Positions 16,123 through 26,919 of a stretch of 64,000 nucleotides of DNA are shown here, piece after piece (positions within the stretch are counted from its first letter, which is position 1; each line of letters begins with the position of its first letter). Source of the stretch: Geomonas agri (GTDB taxonomy: Bacteria > Desulfobacterota > Desulfuromonadia > Geobacterales > Geobacteraceae); the NCBI RefSeq assembly GCF_020179605.1, contig NZ_JAINZO010000001.1, forward strand, positions 868,001 through 932,000, in the 5' to 3' direction. A program made the translations under genes and the position numbers. The notes below the pieces were generated by a model, which was given only the letters and a program-made list of their open reading frames with translations, did no database searches and was not told where the DNA came from.

Positions 16123-17907
16123 ATGAACATGTACGAATGGCTTCAGACCATCCTCTTTTTCGTACTCCTGCTGCTGGCGGTAAAGCCGCTGGGGAGCTAT
16201 CTTGCCAAGGTCTTCCAGGGACAGCGCACGTTCCTCTCGCCGGTCCTAGTCCCTTGCGAGAGCTTCCTCTACCGCATCTGCGGCGTGGACAAGGATGAGG
16301 AAATGCAGTGGCAGCGCTACGCGTGGGCGCTGATCCTTTTCAACTTCATCTGCGGGGTAGCCCTGTTGGCAATCCTGCTGCTCCAGGGAATCCTGCCTCT
16401 GAACCCGCAGAAGTTCCCGGCTTTTTCATGGCACCTCGCGCTCAACACGGCGGTCAGCTTCATGACCAACACCAACTGGCAGAACTACGGCGGCGAGTCT
16501 ACCGCGAGCTACTTCACCCAGATGGCCGGCTTTGCGGTGCACAACTTCCTCTCCGCCGCTACCGGCATCGTGGTCGCCATCGCCACCATTCGCGGCTTCG
16601 TCCGGCGCAGGGTCTCGGAGATCGGCAACTTCTACGTCGACCTCGCCAGGTGCACCCTGTACGTCCTGCTGCCTATCTCGCTGGCCTTCGCGGTATTCCT
16701 GGTGTCCCAAGGGGTGATCCAGAACTTCAGCGGCTATAAGACGGTGCCGCTGGTCCAGGCGACCAGCTACGACAAGCCCAAACTCGATGCGCAAGGGAAC
16801 GCCCTAAAGGACGCCAAGGGGAACGCGGTGACCGAAACGGTCACGGTGAAAGAGGTGACCCTTCCCATGGGGCCGGTCGCTTCCCAAGAGGCGATCAAGG
16901 AGCTGGGCACCAACGGCGGCGGTTTCTTCAACGCGAACTCGGCGCACCCTTACGAGAATCCAACCCCGCTCTCCAACATCGCGGAGGTCTTCCTGATCCT
17001 TCTCATCGGCGGCAGCCTCACCTACACCTTCGGGGTGATGGCGGGGAACACCCGCCAGGGATGGGCGCTGCTGGCGGTGATGCTTGCAATCCTGGTTACC
17101 GCGACCGCCGTCCTCTACTGTGCGGAAACGAGCGGCAACCCCTTGGTGGCAAAGCTCGGCGTGCACGGCGTCAACATGGAGGGGAAAGAGACACGCTTTG
17201 GTCTCGTTGGCACCTCACTGTTCGCAACGGCGACCACCGGCACCTCCTGCGGTGCGGTCAACGCCATGCACGATTCCATGACGCCCTTGGGCGGGATGGT
17301 TCCGCTGTCCTTGATCCTCCTTTCGGAGGTGGTCTTCGGAGGGGTCGGGACCGGGCTTTACACAATGATCGCCTTCGTTGTGATCGCGGTCTTCATCGCG
17401 GGGCTGATGATCGGACGTACGCCGGAGTTGCTGGGGAAAAAGATCGAGGTGCGCGAGATGTGGATGTCCATCATCACCGTCCTCACCTCGGGGGTGCTGG
17501 TGCTGATCTTCTCCGGAGTTGCCCTGCTGCTGCCGTCGGCCATCTCCTCGATGGCCAACCCCGGCGCACACGGGCTCTCGGAGGTGCTGTACGCCTTCGC
17601 CTCCATGTCCAACAACAACGGCAGCGCCTTCGCAGGACTAAACGGCAACACCGTCTTCTACAACCTCTCCGGCGCAGTTGCCATGTTCCTCGGGCGCTTT
17701 GCCCCCATCGTAGCCTCGCTGGCCATGGCCGGCTCCCTCGCCGGCAAGAAATACGTCCCCCCTAGCCTGGGAACACTCCCCACGGACAAGGCTCCCTTCG
17801 CGCTCTGGCTGACCCTGGTGATACTCATCGTCGGTGCGCTCACCTTCTTCCCCGCTCTGTCCCTGGGGCCGATCGTCGAACACCTGATCATGCTGGGAGG
17901 TAAGTGA
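16123..17907 (+). CDS. kdpA: Potassium-transporting ATPase subunit KdpA
   Basis: The 594-residue potassium-binding and channel-like subunit of the KdpFABC pump. It has about ten hydrophobic segments and the selectivity-filter loops of the superfamily of K+ transporters: [51 protein letters not shown] and [11 protein letters not shown]. It is about 35 residues longer than the E. coli protein because of a periplasmic-type insertion around residues 215-240 ([19 protein letters not shown]). A start at 16123 has GGAG upstream. The kdpB start follows after one base, so the pump subunits are translationally linked. Expression is normally induced at low external potassium. Confidence 0.97.
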   Translation: MNMYEWLQTILFFVLLLLAVKPLGSYLAKVFQGQRTFLSPVLVPCESFLYRICGVDKDEEMQWQRYAWALILFNFICGVALLAILLLQGILPLNPQKFPAFSWHLALNTAVSFMTNTNWQNYGGESTASYFTQMAGFAVHNFLSAATGIVVAIATIRGFVRRRVSEIGNFYVDLARCTLYVLLPISLAFAVFLVSQGVIQNFSGYKTVPLVQATSYDKPKLDAQGNALKDAKGNAVTETVTVKEVTLPMGPVASQEAIKELGTNGGGFFNANSAHPYENPTPLSNIAEVFLILLIGGSLTYTFGVMAGNTRQGWALLAVMLAILVTATAVLYCAETSGNPLVAKLGVHGVNMEGKETRFGLVGTSLFATATTGTSCGAVNAMHDSMTPLGGMVPLSLILLSEVVFGGVGTGLYTMIAFVVIAVFIAGLMIGRTPELLGKKIEVREMWMSIITVLTSGVLVLIFSGVALLLPSAISSMANPGAHGLSEVLYAFASMSNNNGSAFAGLNGNTVFYNLSGAVAMFLGRFAPIVASLAMAGSLAGKKYVPPSLGTLPTDKAPFALWLTLVILIVGALTFFPALSLGPIVEHLIMLGGK

Positions 17908-17908
17908 C

Positions 17909-19978
17909 ATGTCGAAACACGCACCCGAACCGATATCCATGTTCGATCTGCGCATCATGAAGCCTGCGCTGCTGGAATCAATAAAAAAACTTGACCCGAG
18001 GGGGTTGTGGCGTAACCCGGTGATGTTCTGCGTCGAGATCGCAAGCGTCATCACCCTGGTCACCTTCGTCATGTCGCTCACCGGCGCCAACAAGGAGCCG
18101 GCGTGGTTCACGGGCCTCGTCTCCATCTGGCTCTGGCTCACGGTGCTCTTTTCCACCTTCGCCGAGGCGCTTGCGGAAGGGCGCGGCAAGGCGCGCGCCG
18201 CGTCTCTCAGGAAAAGTCGCACCGAGGTGACGGCGAAGCGGCTGAAAATACCCGAATTCGGGACGCCCCACGAGACGGTTCCGGCGCAATCGCTCAGAAA
18301 AGACGATTACATACTCGTCGAGGCCCACGAGATGATTGCCGGGGACGGCGACGTCGTGGCCGGAGCGGCACTGGTCAACGAGGCGGCGGTCACCGGCGAG
18401 TCGGCTCCGGTGGTGCGGGAGTCCGGCGGCGACCGCAGCGCTGTCACCGGCGGCACCGAGGTCATCGCCAACTCCATCATCGTCAGAATCACCGCCAACC
18501 CGGGCGAAACCTTCCTGGACCGCATGATCTCCCTCATCGAGGGGGCCAAACGGAGAAAGACCCCCAACGAGATCGCCCTGGAAGTGCTGCTCATCGCGCT
18601 CACCTTGGTGTTCCTTCTGGTCTGCGCCAACATAAGTCCGCTTTCCGTCTACTCTGTCAAGGCAGCGGGACAGGGAACGCCGGTGTCGCTCACCGTGCTG
18701 GTCGCCCTGTTCGTCTGCCTGGCGCCGACCACCATCGCCGCGCTGCTGCCGGCCATCGGCATCGCCGGCATGGACCGGCTCTTCCAGAAAAACGTGATCG
18801 CTCTCTCCGGGCGCGCCATCGAAGCGGCGGGTGACGTCAACGTGCTCCTGCTTGACAAGACCGGCACCATCACGCTGGGCAACCGCGAAGCGGTGGAGTT
18901 CGTACCGGTGGCTGGGCACACCGAGATGGAACTGGCCGAGGCGGCGCTCTTCGCGTCGCTCACCGACGAGACCCCGGAGGGGAGAAGCATCGTCGTACTG
19001 GCCAGGAAGAAGTTCGACCTGAAAATGGAATCCCTCCCCCCCGATGCCCGTACCATCGCCTTCAGCGCCGAGACGCGCCTGTCGGGTGTCGACACCCTCG
19101 GCAGGAAATACCGCAAGGGGGCCTCTGACTCCGCCATCTCCTTCGTCAGGAGCATGGGCGCCAGCACCATTCCCTCCAACCTTGTGGACGTGGTGGACAG
19201 GATCGCCCGTGCCGGGGCGACGCCGCTCGTGGTTTGCAGCGATGCGGAGATCATGGGCGTCATCAACCTCAAGGACATCATAAAGGGAGGGATCCAGGAG
19301 CGCTTCCAGCAGTTGCGCAGCATGGGCATCAAGACGGTGATGATCACCGGCGATAACCCGCTCACCGCCGCGGCCATAGCGGCTGAAGCGCAAGTGGACG
19401 ACTTCCTGGCCCAGGCGAAACCCGAGGACAAACTGCGCCTGATCAAGGAGAACCAGGAGCAAGGTTACATGGTGGCCATGACCGGCGACGGCACCAACGA
19501 CGCCCCGGCGCTTGCCCAGGCGGACGTCGCGGTCGCCATGAACACCGGCACCCAGCCCGCTCGCGAGGCGGCCAACATCATCGACCTCGACTCGAACCCG
19601 ACCAAGCTCCTGGATATCGTCGAGGTGGGCAAGCAGATCCTGATGACCAGGGGGAACCTGACCACCTTCAGCATCTCCAACGACGTGGCCAAGTACTTCG
19701 CCATCATCCCGGCCATGATGCTGTCGATCTACCCGCAGTTGAACGTACTGAACGTGATGCACCTGTCCAGCCCCTTCAGCGCCATACTGTCGGCCGTGAT
19801 CTTCAACGCGATCATCATACCGATCCTGGTGCCGCTGGCGCTCAAAGGGACCAAGTTCCGTCCCATGCCTGCCGAGAAGCTATTGATCCACAACCTGCTC
19901 ATCTACGGCCTGGGCGGAATCATAGCGCCGTTTATCGGCATCAAGGCCATAGACATGGCAGTGTCACTGTTTGCGTGA
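17909..19978 (+). CDS. kdpB: Potassium-transporting ATPase subunit KdpB
   Basis: The 689-residue P-type ATPase subunit that energises KdpA. TGES is present ([11 protein letters not shown]), D316 in [12 protein letters not shown] is the phosphorylated aspartate, and [20 protein letters not shown] forms the hinge. The M4 region reads [18 protein letters not shown], as in other KdpB proteins. The usual regulatory TGES serine is present in [12 protein letters not shown]. Length is normal. The gene begins one base after kdpA and is followed by kdpC after 43 bases. It is high GC, like the surrounding operon, and shows no sign of damage. Confidence 0.97.
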   Translation: MSKHAPEPISMFDLRIMKPALLESIKKLDPRGLWRNPVMFCVEIASVITLVTFVMSLTGANKEPAWFTGLVSIWLWLTVLFSTFAEALAEGRGKARAASLRKSRTEVTAKRLKIPEFGTPHETVPAQSLRKDDYILVEAHEMIAGDGDVVAGAALVNEAAVTGESAPVVRESGGDRSAVTGGTEVIANSIIVRITANPGETFLDRMISLIEGAKRRKTPNEIALEVLLIALTLVFLLVCANISPLSVYSVKAAGQGTPVSLTVLVALFVCLAPTTIAALLPAIGIAGMDRLFQKNVIALSGRAIEAAGDVNVLLLDKTGTITLGNREAVEFVPVAGHTEMELAEAALFASLTDETPEGRSIVVLARKKFDLKMESLPPDARTIAFSAETRLSGVDTLGRKYRKGASDSAISFVRSMGASTIPSNLVDVVDRIARAGATPLVVCSDAEIMGVINLKDIIKGGIQERFQQLRSMGIKTVMITGDNPLTAAAIAAEAQVDDFLAQAKPEDKLRLIKENQEQGYMVAMTGDGTNDAPALAQADVAVAMNTGTQPAREAANIIDLDSNPTKLLDIVEVGKQILMTRGNLTTFSISNDVAKYFAIIPAMMLSIYPQLNVLNVMHLSSPFSAILSAVIFNAIIIPILVPLALKGTKFRPMPAEKLLIHNLLIYGLGGIIAPFIGIKAIDMAVSLFA

Positions 19979-20021
19979 AGCGACCGACTCAGATAGAGTA
20001 AGACATACCGAGGATACCTCT

Positions 20022-20594
20022 ATGAAAGAATTGCGACCAGCGTTACTGATGTTCCTACTGTTCACCGTCATCTGCGGCGGGATCTATCCGGCCCTAGTCA
20101 CCGGCATTGCCTATGCGCTCTTCCCACGACAGGCGCAGGGAAGCATCATCACGGACCAGAACCACCGCGAGATAGGCTCCGCACTGATCGGCCAACCCTT
20201 CTCCAACGCCAGGTATGTCTGGCCCCGCCCTTCTGCCACGGCGGACTTCGGCTACAACCCGATGGCGTCGGGCGGATCCAACTCCGGTCCCACCAACCCC
20301 GACTACCTGAAGACGGTTTCCGAGAGGGTCAAGACCTTGCACGATGCGGGTGCCGCGGGGGGCATCCCGTCCGGGTTGGTGCAGGCCTCGGGCAGCGGGC
20401 TGGACCCGGACCTCGCTCCGGAGGCGGCCATGGTGCAGGTGGCGCGCATCGCGAAAGCGCGCGGCATGGCGACGCACCTGGTCGAGAGGCTCGTCACCGA
20501 CCACACCAAGGGCCGTCAGCTCGGTTTCCTGGGAGAGCCGCGGGTGAACGTACTGGAACTGAACCTGGCGCTGGATAACCAAGAGAGCAGGTAA
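20022..20594 (+). CDS. kdpC: Potassium-transporting ATPase subunit KdpC
   Basis: The 190-residue KdpC subunit that stabilises the complex and raises nucleotide affinity. It has one N-terminal membrane helix (LLMFLLFTVICGGIYPALVTGIA) and a periplasmic domain containing FWPRPSA-like VWPRPSATADFGYNP, SGGSNSGPTNP and DPDLAPEAAMVQVARIA. Start at 20022 has GAGG 8 bases upstream; an upstream GTG overlapping kdpB lacks family similarity. Two bases separate it from kdpD. Length is normal and nothing appears damaged. Confidence 0.95.
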   Translation: MKELRPALLMFLLFTVICGGIYPALVTGIAYALFPRQAQGSIITDQNHREIGSALIGQPFSNARYVWPRPSATADFGYNPMASGGSNSGPTNPDYLKTVSERVKTLHDAGAAGGIPSGLVQASGSGLDPDLAPEAAMVQVARIAKARGMATHLVERLVTDHTKGRQLGFLGEPRVNVLELNLALDNQESR

Positions 20595-20596
20595 CG

Positions 20597-23284
20597 ATGC
20601 GAGACGACGAGACCAGACCGTCGCCGGAAACGCTCCTCAAGGTTGCCCGGGCCGAGGAGGAGGCGCACAGCGGGCGGGGAAAGCTGAAGATCTTCCTGGG
20701 TTACGCGCCAGGCGTGGGGAAGACCTACGCGATGCTCGAAGCAGCGCATGTGAGAAAGCGCGAGGGGCGCGACGTGGTCGCGGCCTATGTGGAATCCCAC
20801 GGCAGGAGCGAGACGGATCTACTCCTTGAAGGGCTGGAGCTGGTCGCCAAGCTGCAGATCGAGTATCAGGGGGTGCGGCTCCCTGAGATGGACGTCGATG
20901 CGGTGCTGGCCCGCAAGCCGCAGATCGCGCTGGTGGACGAGCTGGCCCATACGAACGCCCGGGGAGCGCGCCACGAGAAGCGCTGGCAGGATGTCGAGGA
21001 ACTCATCTGCGCCGGCATCGACGTCTATACCACTGTCAACGTTCAGCACTTCGAGAGCCTCAACGACGTGGTGGCCCAGATCACCGGCGTCATCGTGCGC
21101 GAAACGGTTCCCGACAAGCTGCTCGACCAGGCGGTGGAGATCAGGCTGGTGGATATACCGCCAGAAGACCTCCTGGAAAGGCTGCGTGAGGGGAAGGTCT
21201 ACATTCCTGAAAAGGCGATGCTGGCCACAGAGAAGTTCTTCAAGCCGGGCAACCTGATGGCACTGCGTGAACTTTCCCTGCGGCGCGCCGCATCCCGGGT
21301 CGACGACCAGATGCGCGCCTACATGGAGGCTCGATCGATCACCGGACCCTGGCCGGCTGCGGAAAAGCTTCTGGTATGCGTGAGCGGCAGTCCCTACAGC
21401 GAGAAACTGATCCGGACCACGAGGCGGCTCGCCGACGAGATGAAGGCACGATGGCATACCGTGTACATCGAGACGCCAGGCTTGAGCAGGCATGCCCGCG
21501 AGAACCGGGAGCGGGTATGGCGCGACCTGCGCCTGGCGGAGAGCCTCGGGGCGGATGTGGCGACGCTGACTGCAACCTCGGTACCCCAGGCCCTGATTCA
21601 ATTCGCCGTGCAGAACAATGTGACCAAGGTCGTGGTGGGCAAGCCGATGAAGCCGCGCTGGCGCGAGTTCCTGCGCCAGCCCCTGGTAGACGAGATTATC
21701 AGGCTCTCCGGGCCCATCGACGTCTACGTCGTCAGCATCGACGTTGCCGTAGGAAAAGCCAAACCGGCGACAGCTCCGAAAAAGCCGGCCCCGTGGGCAG
21801 GGTATCTGAAGGGTGCGGTCCTGGTTGTCGGGATCACCCTGCTCTGCCAGGTGCTGCGGGGGGCGCTGGCACCCACCAACCTGATGATGATCTACCTCCT
21901 GGGGCTCGTGCTTGCCGCGACCAAACTGGGGCGCCGTGCGGCGGTGCTCACCGCATTCTTCAGCGTTCTCGCCTTCGACTTCTTCTTCGTGCCGCCGTAC
22001 CTGACCTTCGCCGTCGCCGATACGGAATACGTGATTACCTTTATCGCGCTCTTCACCGTCTGCGTCGTCATCAGCACCCTGGTTTCGCAGTCGGGGGAGC
22101 GGGCCGACTCGGTTCGGGAGCGTGAAGAGCAGACATCGAGTCTCTACTACTTGAGCCGCGATCTGGCCGTAGCTTCCAACTTAGACGGCATCGTGTCCGC
22201 CACGGTGAGGAATATCGAGCGCAGCGTTGGGGGCGAGGTGGCGGTACTGATACCGGAAGGAGAACGGCTGGTCTTGCGCGCGGCAAGCGCGGGACTGATC
22301 CTGGAGACCAAGGAGCATGCGGTGGCGGACTGGTCCTTCAGAAACAACTCCCCGGCCGGACGCGGCACCGATACGCTCATTTCAGCGCAACTTTTGTATC
22401 TGCCGCTGCAGACCTCGGGGGAGGTGCTGGGCGTGCTGGGTATTCGGCTCAAAGCCGAGACCGATTACGCCTCGCCCCTTACCAGGCGCCTGTTGCATGC
22501 TTTCGCCACACAGGCGGCGTTTGCCGTGGAAAGGGTGCTCTTGGCCAAGCAAGCAGAGCAGGCCCAAATTCTACAGGCGCGCGAGAGCCTGGAACGGGCG
22601 CTGTTGAATTCCATTTCCCACGACCTGCGCACCCCTCTGGTCACCATCAGCGGAGCCTTGGGCGCTCTCCGCGACCGAAACATGGCCCTGGAGGAGGCGA
22701 CCCGACATGACCTGCTCGACGCGGCCTGGGAGGAGGCTGCGCGTTTGAACAGGTTTGTCGCCAACCTCCTCGACATGACCCGGCTCGAGGCAGGGGCGCT
22801 GAAGCTGAAACCGGAACCGTCGGACCTGCAGGACCTGATAGGGTGCGCCCTCGCAGCACTGGCCCCCCAACTGGCCATGTCCAGATTGGAGACCCGGGTG
22901 GAACCGGGGCTGCCGCTGGTTAGCATCGATATGGTCCTCATGACCCAGGTGCTGGTAAACCTGATCGACAACGCCACGAAATATGCCCCGCGGGACCGGC
23001 CCGTGGAGTTGAACGCGCGGGCGACAGGCGGCAGCGTGATCATCGAGGTCGCCGACCGGGGCCCCGGTGTCCCGCCGCAGGACCTGGACCGGATCTTCGA
23101 CAAGTTCTACCGGGTTACGGTCCCGGATGGGGCTGGTGGCACCGGGATGGAGCTTTCCATCTGCAAGGGCATAGTGGAGGCGCATGGGGGAGAAATTCGC
23201 GCCGAGAATCGGGAAGGGGGCGGCTTGAGGATGATCGTAACGCTCCCCGTAGAACCGGTGCGGGAAGGAGAACAAGGTGTGTAG
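20597..23284 (+). CDS. kdpD: Potassium sensor histidine kinase KdpD with altered G2 box
   Basis: An 895-residue sensor of potassium limitation. Order: KdpD N-terminal ATP-binding domain (GYAPGVGKTYAML), Usp-like domain (about 250-370), four membrane helices (about 400-500), GAF (520-650), HisKA with H675 (SISHDLRTPL), and ATPase domain. The N and G1 boxes look normal (NLIDNATKYAP, DRGPGVPP). The G2 box, normally GTGLGL, reads GTGMEL at 848-853, replacing a glycine of the ATP lid with glutamate. This could weaken or abolish kinase activity while sparing phosphatase or binding roles. The downstream kdpE is broken, so the whole sensory arm may be decaying. Confidence 0.93.
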   Translation: MRDDETRPSPETLLKVARAEEEAHSGRGKLKIFLGYAPGVGKTYAMLEAAHVRKREGRDVVAAYVESHGRSETDLLLEGLELVAKLQIEYQGVRLPEMDVDAVLARKPQIALVDELAHTNARGARHEKRWQDVEELICAGIDVYTTVNVQHFESLNDVVAQITGVIVRETVPDKLLDQAVEIRLVDIPPEDLLERLREGKVYIPEKAMLATEKFFKPGNLMALRELSLRRAASRVDDQMRAYMEARSITGPWPAAEKLLVCVSGSPYSEKLIRTTRRLADEMKARWHTVYIETPGLSRHARENRERVWRDLRLAESLGADVATLTATSVPQALIQFAVQNNVTKVVVGKPMKPRWREFLRQPLVDEIIRLSGPIDVYVVSIDVAVGKAKPATAPKKPAPWAGYLKGAVLVVGITLLCQVLRGALAPTNLMMIYLLGLVLAATKLGRRAAVLTAFFSVLAFDFFFVPPYLTFAVADTEYVITFIALFTVCVVISTLVSQSGERADSVREREEQTSSLYYLSRDLAVASNLDGIVSATVRNIERSVGGEVAVLIPEGERLVLRAASAGLILETKEHAVADWSFRNNSPAGRGTDTLISAQLLYLPLQTSGEVLGVLGIRLKAETDYASPLTRRLLHAFATQAAFAVERVLLAKQAEQAQILQARESLERALLNSISHDLRTPLVTISGALGALRDRNMALEEATRHDLLDAAWEEAARLNRFVANLLDMTRLEAGALKLKPEPSDLQDLIGCALAALAPQLAMSRLETRVEPGLPLVSIDMVLMTQVLVNLIDNATKYAPRDRPVELNARATGGSVIIEVADRGPGVPPQDLDRIFDKFYRVTVPDGAGGTGMELSICKGIVEAHGGEIRAENREGGGLRMIVTLPVEPVREGEQGV

Positions 23285-23285
23285 T

Positions 23286-23481
23286 GTGACTAAGACTTGC
23301 GGTGTAGCGGCAGTGGAAAACACAGGGGGAAACCTGCCGCGCGTGCTCATGGTGTAAGACGAAGTGTCGGTACGGCGTTTCCTGCGCGCCGCGCTGGGCG
23401 CCTCCGAGTTCGCGCTCTTCGAGGCGGACAACGGTCATGCCGCCTTCGCGGCCGCCGCCGTCCATCCGGACATCAATTTTC
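23286..23481 (+). pseudogene. kdpE: Broken response regulator gene kdpE
   Basis: Directly after kdpD, a frame from GTG at 23286 reads NLPRVLMV, then TAA at 23355-23357, then DEVSVRRFLRAALGASEF and EADNGHAAFAAAAVHPDI. This is the start of a KdpE receiver domain (V-x-V-D-D-E-x-x-x-RRFLR). The stop replaces the first aspartate codon of the acidic pair. The similarity ends at about 23481, before the phosphoacceptor Asp, and the DNA-binding half is absent. The next 160 bases hold nothing recognisable before the convergent ATPase gene. The kdp operon therefore lacks its regulator here. Confidence 0.85.
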
Positions 23482-23643
23482 TTAGCGCTACCGTAGCTCC
23501 CCCGCAATCTGTAAAGGCACAACATTTCTTAGAGGGCGGGGCACCGTTGGAAGCCGATACCGGGTTAAAATTCGAAGCCGATCCACAGCTTGGAAAGCTA
23601 TGTGGCTGCAAGTGACGATTTACGGCTTGCACACCTGCCGCAA

Positions 23644-26259
23644 CTACCTAGTTTGACGATTCAGATACCCTTTGAAGATCTCAAACCAGACAATACTCAA
23701 AACACCCGCTGATAATGAAATGGCCACGTCCAGTGGGTGAACAGCACCAAAGCGGAATACCTCTCTGGTAATGGGGACATTAAGCACAACAGCCAGGAAC
23801 GCCACCGCGCCTCCGGTCACCCACCATTGGGCGGAATTAGGCGTTTTCAGGATGGTTCCCATCGTTGCAGACCAGGAGCGGTTGGTCATCATCAAGCCGA
23901 GATTCGCGATGATCAACGTCATGAACGCCAACGTGCGTGCTTCGTATTCTCCCTGCCCACGGTCGAGACATATTCCAAAGACCGCAAGTAATACCATCAA
24001 AACTCCGACACCCTGGAGTGTGCTTAACAGCAGAACGTTCCTGCTGAAGAGCGGTTCATTCGAGTCGCGCGGCGGGCGGTCCATTGCTGCAGCCTCGGCC
24101 GGTTCAACTTCGTAGACGATGGAACAGGCCGGGTCTATGATCAGGTGGAGAAAAGCGATATGGATCGGCATAAACAGAAGCGGCCAGTTGAAGAATACGG
24201 GGATGAGCGACATGCCTGCGATAGGCACGTGGATGGCCAGCAGGTAGGCCATCGCCTTCTTCAGGTTGTCGAAGATCCGCCGTCCTGTTTTCACCGCCCT
24301 CACGATAGACGCAAAATCATCATCAAGAAGAACGAGATCTGATGCCTCCCGCGCAACGTCCGTACCGCGACCTCCCATGGCTATACCAATGTGGGCGGCT
24401 TTCAGTGCCGGGGCATCGTTGACGCCGTCACCGGTCATGGCAACGATCTCGCCGTTCGCTTTGAGGGCCTGCACCAAGCGTAGTTTCTGCTCTGGTACTA
24501 CCCTTGCGAAAACATTGACCGTTTTGATTCGCTCACGTAATTCAGTCTCATTCATCAGGTCCAGTTCCGGTCCGGTAATGACCTGATCCAGCTCTCTAAG
24601 GCCTATCTGCCGGGCAATACTTCCGGCAGTGCCCGGATAATCGCCGGTTATCATCATCATCCGTATACCCGCGCGGTAACAGTCGGCAAGGGCGGGTGCC
24701 ACCGTGGGGCGCACCGGGTCGGCCATGCCAACCAGCCCCAGAAACTCGAACGTGAAATCATGCTGCTCTCCCGGCAACCCTTTTTCCTGAAAGCTCGACC
24801 GGGCCACGCCCAATACGCGCAACCCGTCATTGGACATCCGGGTAACTGCGTTCATCATTTCGGCTTGCTGCCCCTCGTTGAAATGGCACAGATCAGCCAC
24901 GGCCTCCGGTGCCCCCTTGGCGGCAATGACGTAATCTGCTCCTGCCGGTGCTCGCCAGACATGTGACATAGCCAAAAGTTCCGGAGAAAGCGGATATTCC
25001 TTCTCGAGAAACCAGTCACCGTGCAGATGTTCGGTGTTGGCAAGGTATGCCTCACCGAATTCCTTGATTGCCCGCTCCATGGGATCGAACGGGTCCCGTT
25101 GGCTGGCAAGAATGCTGAACTCGACGAGGTCATGGAAGATCTCCAGCGGAGGTGTGTTACGAAAATCCCCGATCGGGCAAAGGATACCGTCGGCGTGCAA
25201 AGCGGTGACGGTCATCCGGTTCTGGGTCAGGGTCCCGGTCTTGTCCACACAGAGTACCGTTGCCGAACCAAGGGTCTCGACCACCGGAGCGCGCCTGGTC
25301 AGTACCCGGGTGCGCGAAAGCCGCCAAGCCCCCAGGGCGAGAAAAATAGTCAGAACAACCGGCAGTTCGTTGGGCATGATGGCCATGGCAAGGGTGAGCC
25401 CGGCCAGCACTCCCTCGAGCCAGGCGCCACGAGTGAGGCCATAGGTGACGATCAAGACGGCGCAGAGACCCAATACCACCGTGGCAAGAATCCGGACCAG
25501 ACGGCCGGTTTCCTTCTGCAGCAAACTCTCTTCGCCGGACACTCCCTGGAGAGCGATACCGATCCTGCCGATAGCACTCCGTTGGCCGATGGCGACAACT
25601 CGAGCGATCCCTTGGCCGCTCACCACCATGGAGCCCGAAAATACGTAGGGGATATCGTCGCCGCCAGGCTTGGCCGGAAGTGATGACGCATCCCCCGGGC
25701 GTTTTCGGACTGCAACCGATTCCCCCGTCAGCAGCGATTCATCAGTAGAAAGGTTGGTGCAGTCAAGCACCAGGGCATCGGCAGGTACCCGGTCACCTTC
25801 AGCAAGAATGATGATATCGCCGCGTACCACCTCGCGTCCGGCAATCCTTTTCTTGGTTCCATCGCGGATTACCAATGCACGCGGGCTGGAAAGGTCCCGT
25901 AGGGCATCCAGGGCACGCTCCGTTTTTCGCTCCTGATAGAGCGTAATCCCCATGACGAAAAAGATGAATGCCAGGAGCATGAGCGCTTCCTGCATGTCTC
26001 CTACCAGCAGGTAGATGGCGCCGCAGGCAACCAGCAACAAAAACATGGGCTCCCGCATGACATCGATGGCTATCCTGAGATTGCCCCGCTGTCCGGAAGA
26101 CGGGAGTTCGTTAGGGCCTTCTTCCGCAAGGATCTGTGCCGCCTCTCCTGAGGTGAGTCCGGCTAGCTTATGTTGTTCTGTTGTCACGGCCACCTGGCCT
26201 CCGGGGGTGATTGAGTCGCGGATCTTCTGCCATTGTGGTGCCGCATAAACAATGGTCAC
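23644..26259 (-). CDS. Cation-transporting P-type ATPase (P2-like)
   Basis: An 871-residue P-type ATPase. It has an N-terminal GLTSGEAAQILAEEGPNELP motif, TGES (LLTGESVAV), phosphorylated D339 in CVDKTGTLTQNRM, and MTGDGVNDAPALKAAHIGIA. About ten membrane helices are visible. The M4 motif reads IMPNELPVVLTIFLALGAWR instead of the PEGLP of calcium and sodium pumps, and M6 has HLIIDPACSIVYEVEP. The transported ion is therefore uncertain (Ca2+ or another cation). The start used is GTG at 26259; GTG at 26187, preceded by GGAGG, is a good alternative that removes a non-conserved N-terminus. Convergent to the kdpE relic. Confidence 0.88.
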   Translation of the reverse strand: MTIVYAAPQWQKIRDSITPGGQVAVTTEQHKLAGLTSGEAAQILAEEGPNELPSSGQRGNLRIAIDVMREPMFLLLVACGAIYLLVGDMQEALMLLAFIFFVMGITLYQERKTERALDALRDLSSPRALVIRDGTKKRIAGREVVRGDIIILAEGDRVPADALVLDCTNLSTDESLLTGESVAVRKRPGDASSLPAKPGGDDIPYVFSGSMVVSGQGIARVVAIGQRSAIGRIGIALQGVSGEESLLQKETGRLVRILATVVLGLCAVLIVTYGLTRGAWLEGVLAGLTLAMAIMPNELPVVLTIFLALGAWRLSRTRVLTRRAPVVETLGSATVLCVDKTGTLTQNRMTVTALHADGILCPIGDFRNTPPLEIFHDLVEFSILASQRDPFDPMERAIKEFGEAYLANTEHLHGDWFLEKEYPLSPELLAMSHVWRAPAGADYVIAAKGAPEAVADLCHFNEGQQAEMMNAVTRMSNDGLRVLGVARSSFQEKGLPGEQHDFTFEFLGLVGMADPVRPTVAPALADCYRAGIRMMMITGDYPGTAGSIARQIGLRELDQVITGPELDLMNETELRERIKTVNVFARVVPEQKLRLVQALKANGEIVAMTGDGVNDAPALKAAHIGIAMGGRGTDVAREASDLVLLDDDFASIVRAVKTGRRIFDNLKKAMAYLLAIHVPIAGMSLIPVFFNWPLLFMPIHIAFLHLIIDPACSIVYEVEPAEAAAMDRPPRDSNEPLFSRNVLLLSTLQGVGVLMVLLAVFGICLDRGQGEYEARTLAFMTLIIANLGLMMTNRSWSATMGTILKTPNSAQWWVTGGAVAFLAVVLNVPITREVFRFGAVHPLDVAISLSAGVLSIVWFEIFKGYLNRQTR

Positions 26260-26364
26260 CTGCCCGTCAGATCATCATTCCAACGACCGCAACCTGGACC
26301 GCCTTGTCCCCAACATTCTTTGTAGTTACAGCTGGTTAGGTTGCGTAACCAGTTTCGTTCTGGG

Positions 26365-26646
26365 TCAGTCGAATAACTCGGACAACCAGGATTTTTTCTT
26401 GTGGTAGCCATGCGAGTCATGTCCGTGACCATCATGCTGTCTGTCATGGAATTGCGGCCGGTAACTATCGTTGTGCGGCTGCTGGCTTTGGTTATACGGC
26501 ACAGATTGCGTCTGGGAGCGCTCGATGATCTTGTCCAGTTCCCCCCGATCAAGCCACACGCCGCGGCATTCGGGGCAGTAGTCGATTTCCACGCCCTGCC
26601 GTTCGGCGATTTTGAGGTCTATTCCAGTACATATGGGGCATTTCAT
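26365..26646 (-). CDS. TFIIB-type zinc-ribbon protein
   Basis: A 93-residue protein with an N-terminal zinc ribbon: CPIC at 3-6 and CPEC at 24-27, followed by RGVWLDRGELDKIIE, the signature of the zf-TFIIB/YjdM-like small zinc proteins. The C-terminal half is Gln/His/Asp rich (HDRQHDGHGHDSHGYHKKK) and could bind additional metal. Start at 26646 has AAGGAG upstream. It overlaps the preceding membrane-protein gene by four bases, showing coupling. It precedes the P-type ATPase on the same strand with a 105-base gap. A metal-related role for the group is plausible but unproven. Confidence 0.85.
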   Translation of the reverse strand: MKCPICTGIDLKIAERQGVEIDYCPECRGVWLDRGELDKIIERSQTQSVPYNQSQQPHNDSYRPQFHDRQHDGHGHDSHGYHKKKSWLSELFD

Positions 26647-26885
26647 GGTGTTCTCCTTGATTGGTTGTGGTTGATATTGTTCCTTAAACGTTCAATTCGT
26701 TCCCGAAATCTATGCAAAAGATACCGTGCCCAGGCGAACTCGCTCGCCAGTATGCCAAGGGCAAGGGGGATCATGACGATTGCCGGACCGGGTAGTACGA
26801 TCATGGCAATGCCGATGGCGAGCAATGTCAGGCCAATGATAGCGACGAAGAGCCGCTTCAGTATGGTGAGCGACTTTTCCGACAT
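26643..26885 (-). CDS. Small membrane protein of the PGPGW type
   Basis: An 80-residue protein with two membrane segments around VLPGPAIVMIPLALGILASEFAWARYLL. This resembles the PGPGW family of putative transmembrane proteins, here with PGPAI. A basic C-terminal tail (HRFRERIERLRNNINHNQS) is probably cytoplasmic. Function unknown. It is translationally coupled to the zinc-ribbon gene by an ATGA overlap. The two probably form an operon with the P-type ATPase downstream. Confidence 0.75.
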   Translation of the reverse strand: MSEKSLTILKRLFVAIIGLTLLAIGIAMIVLPGPAIVMIPLALGILASEFAWARYLLHRFRERIERLRNNINHNQSRRTP

Positions 26886-26919
26886 GATTGGTTCCTAAGA
26901 GTTCTGGACTAAGTTGACG

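Noticed and set aside
17978..19762. Long minus-strand open frame opposite kdpB (594 codons)
   Set aside because: Shadow of the kdpB codon pattern, rich in Arg/Gly/Asp/His, with no motif.
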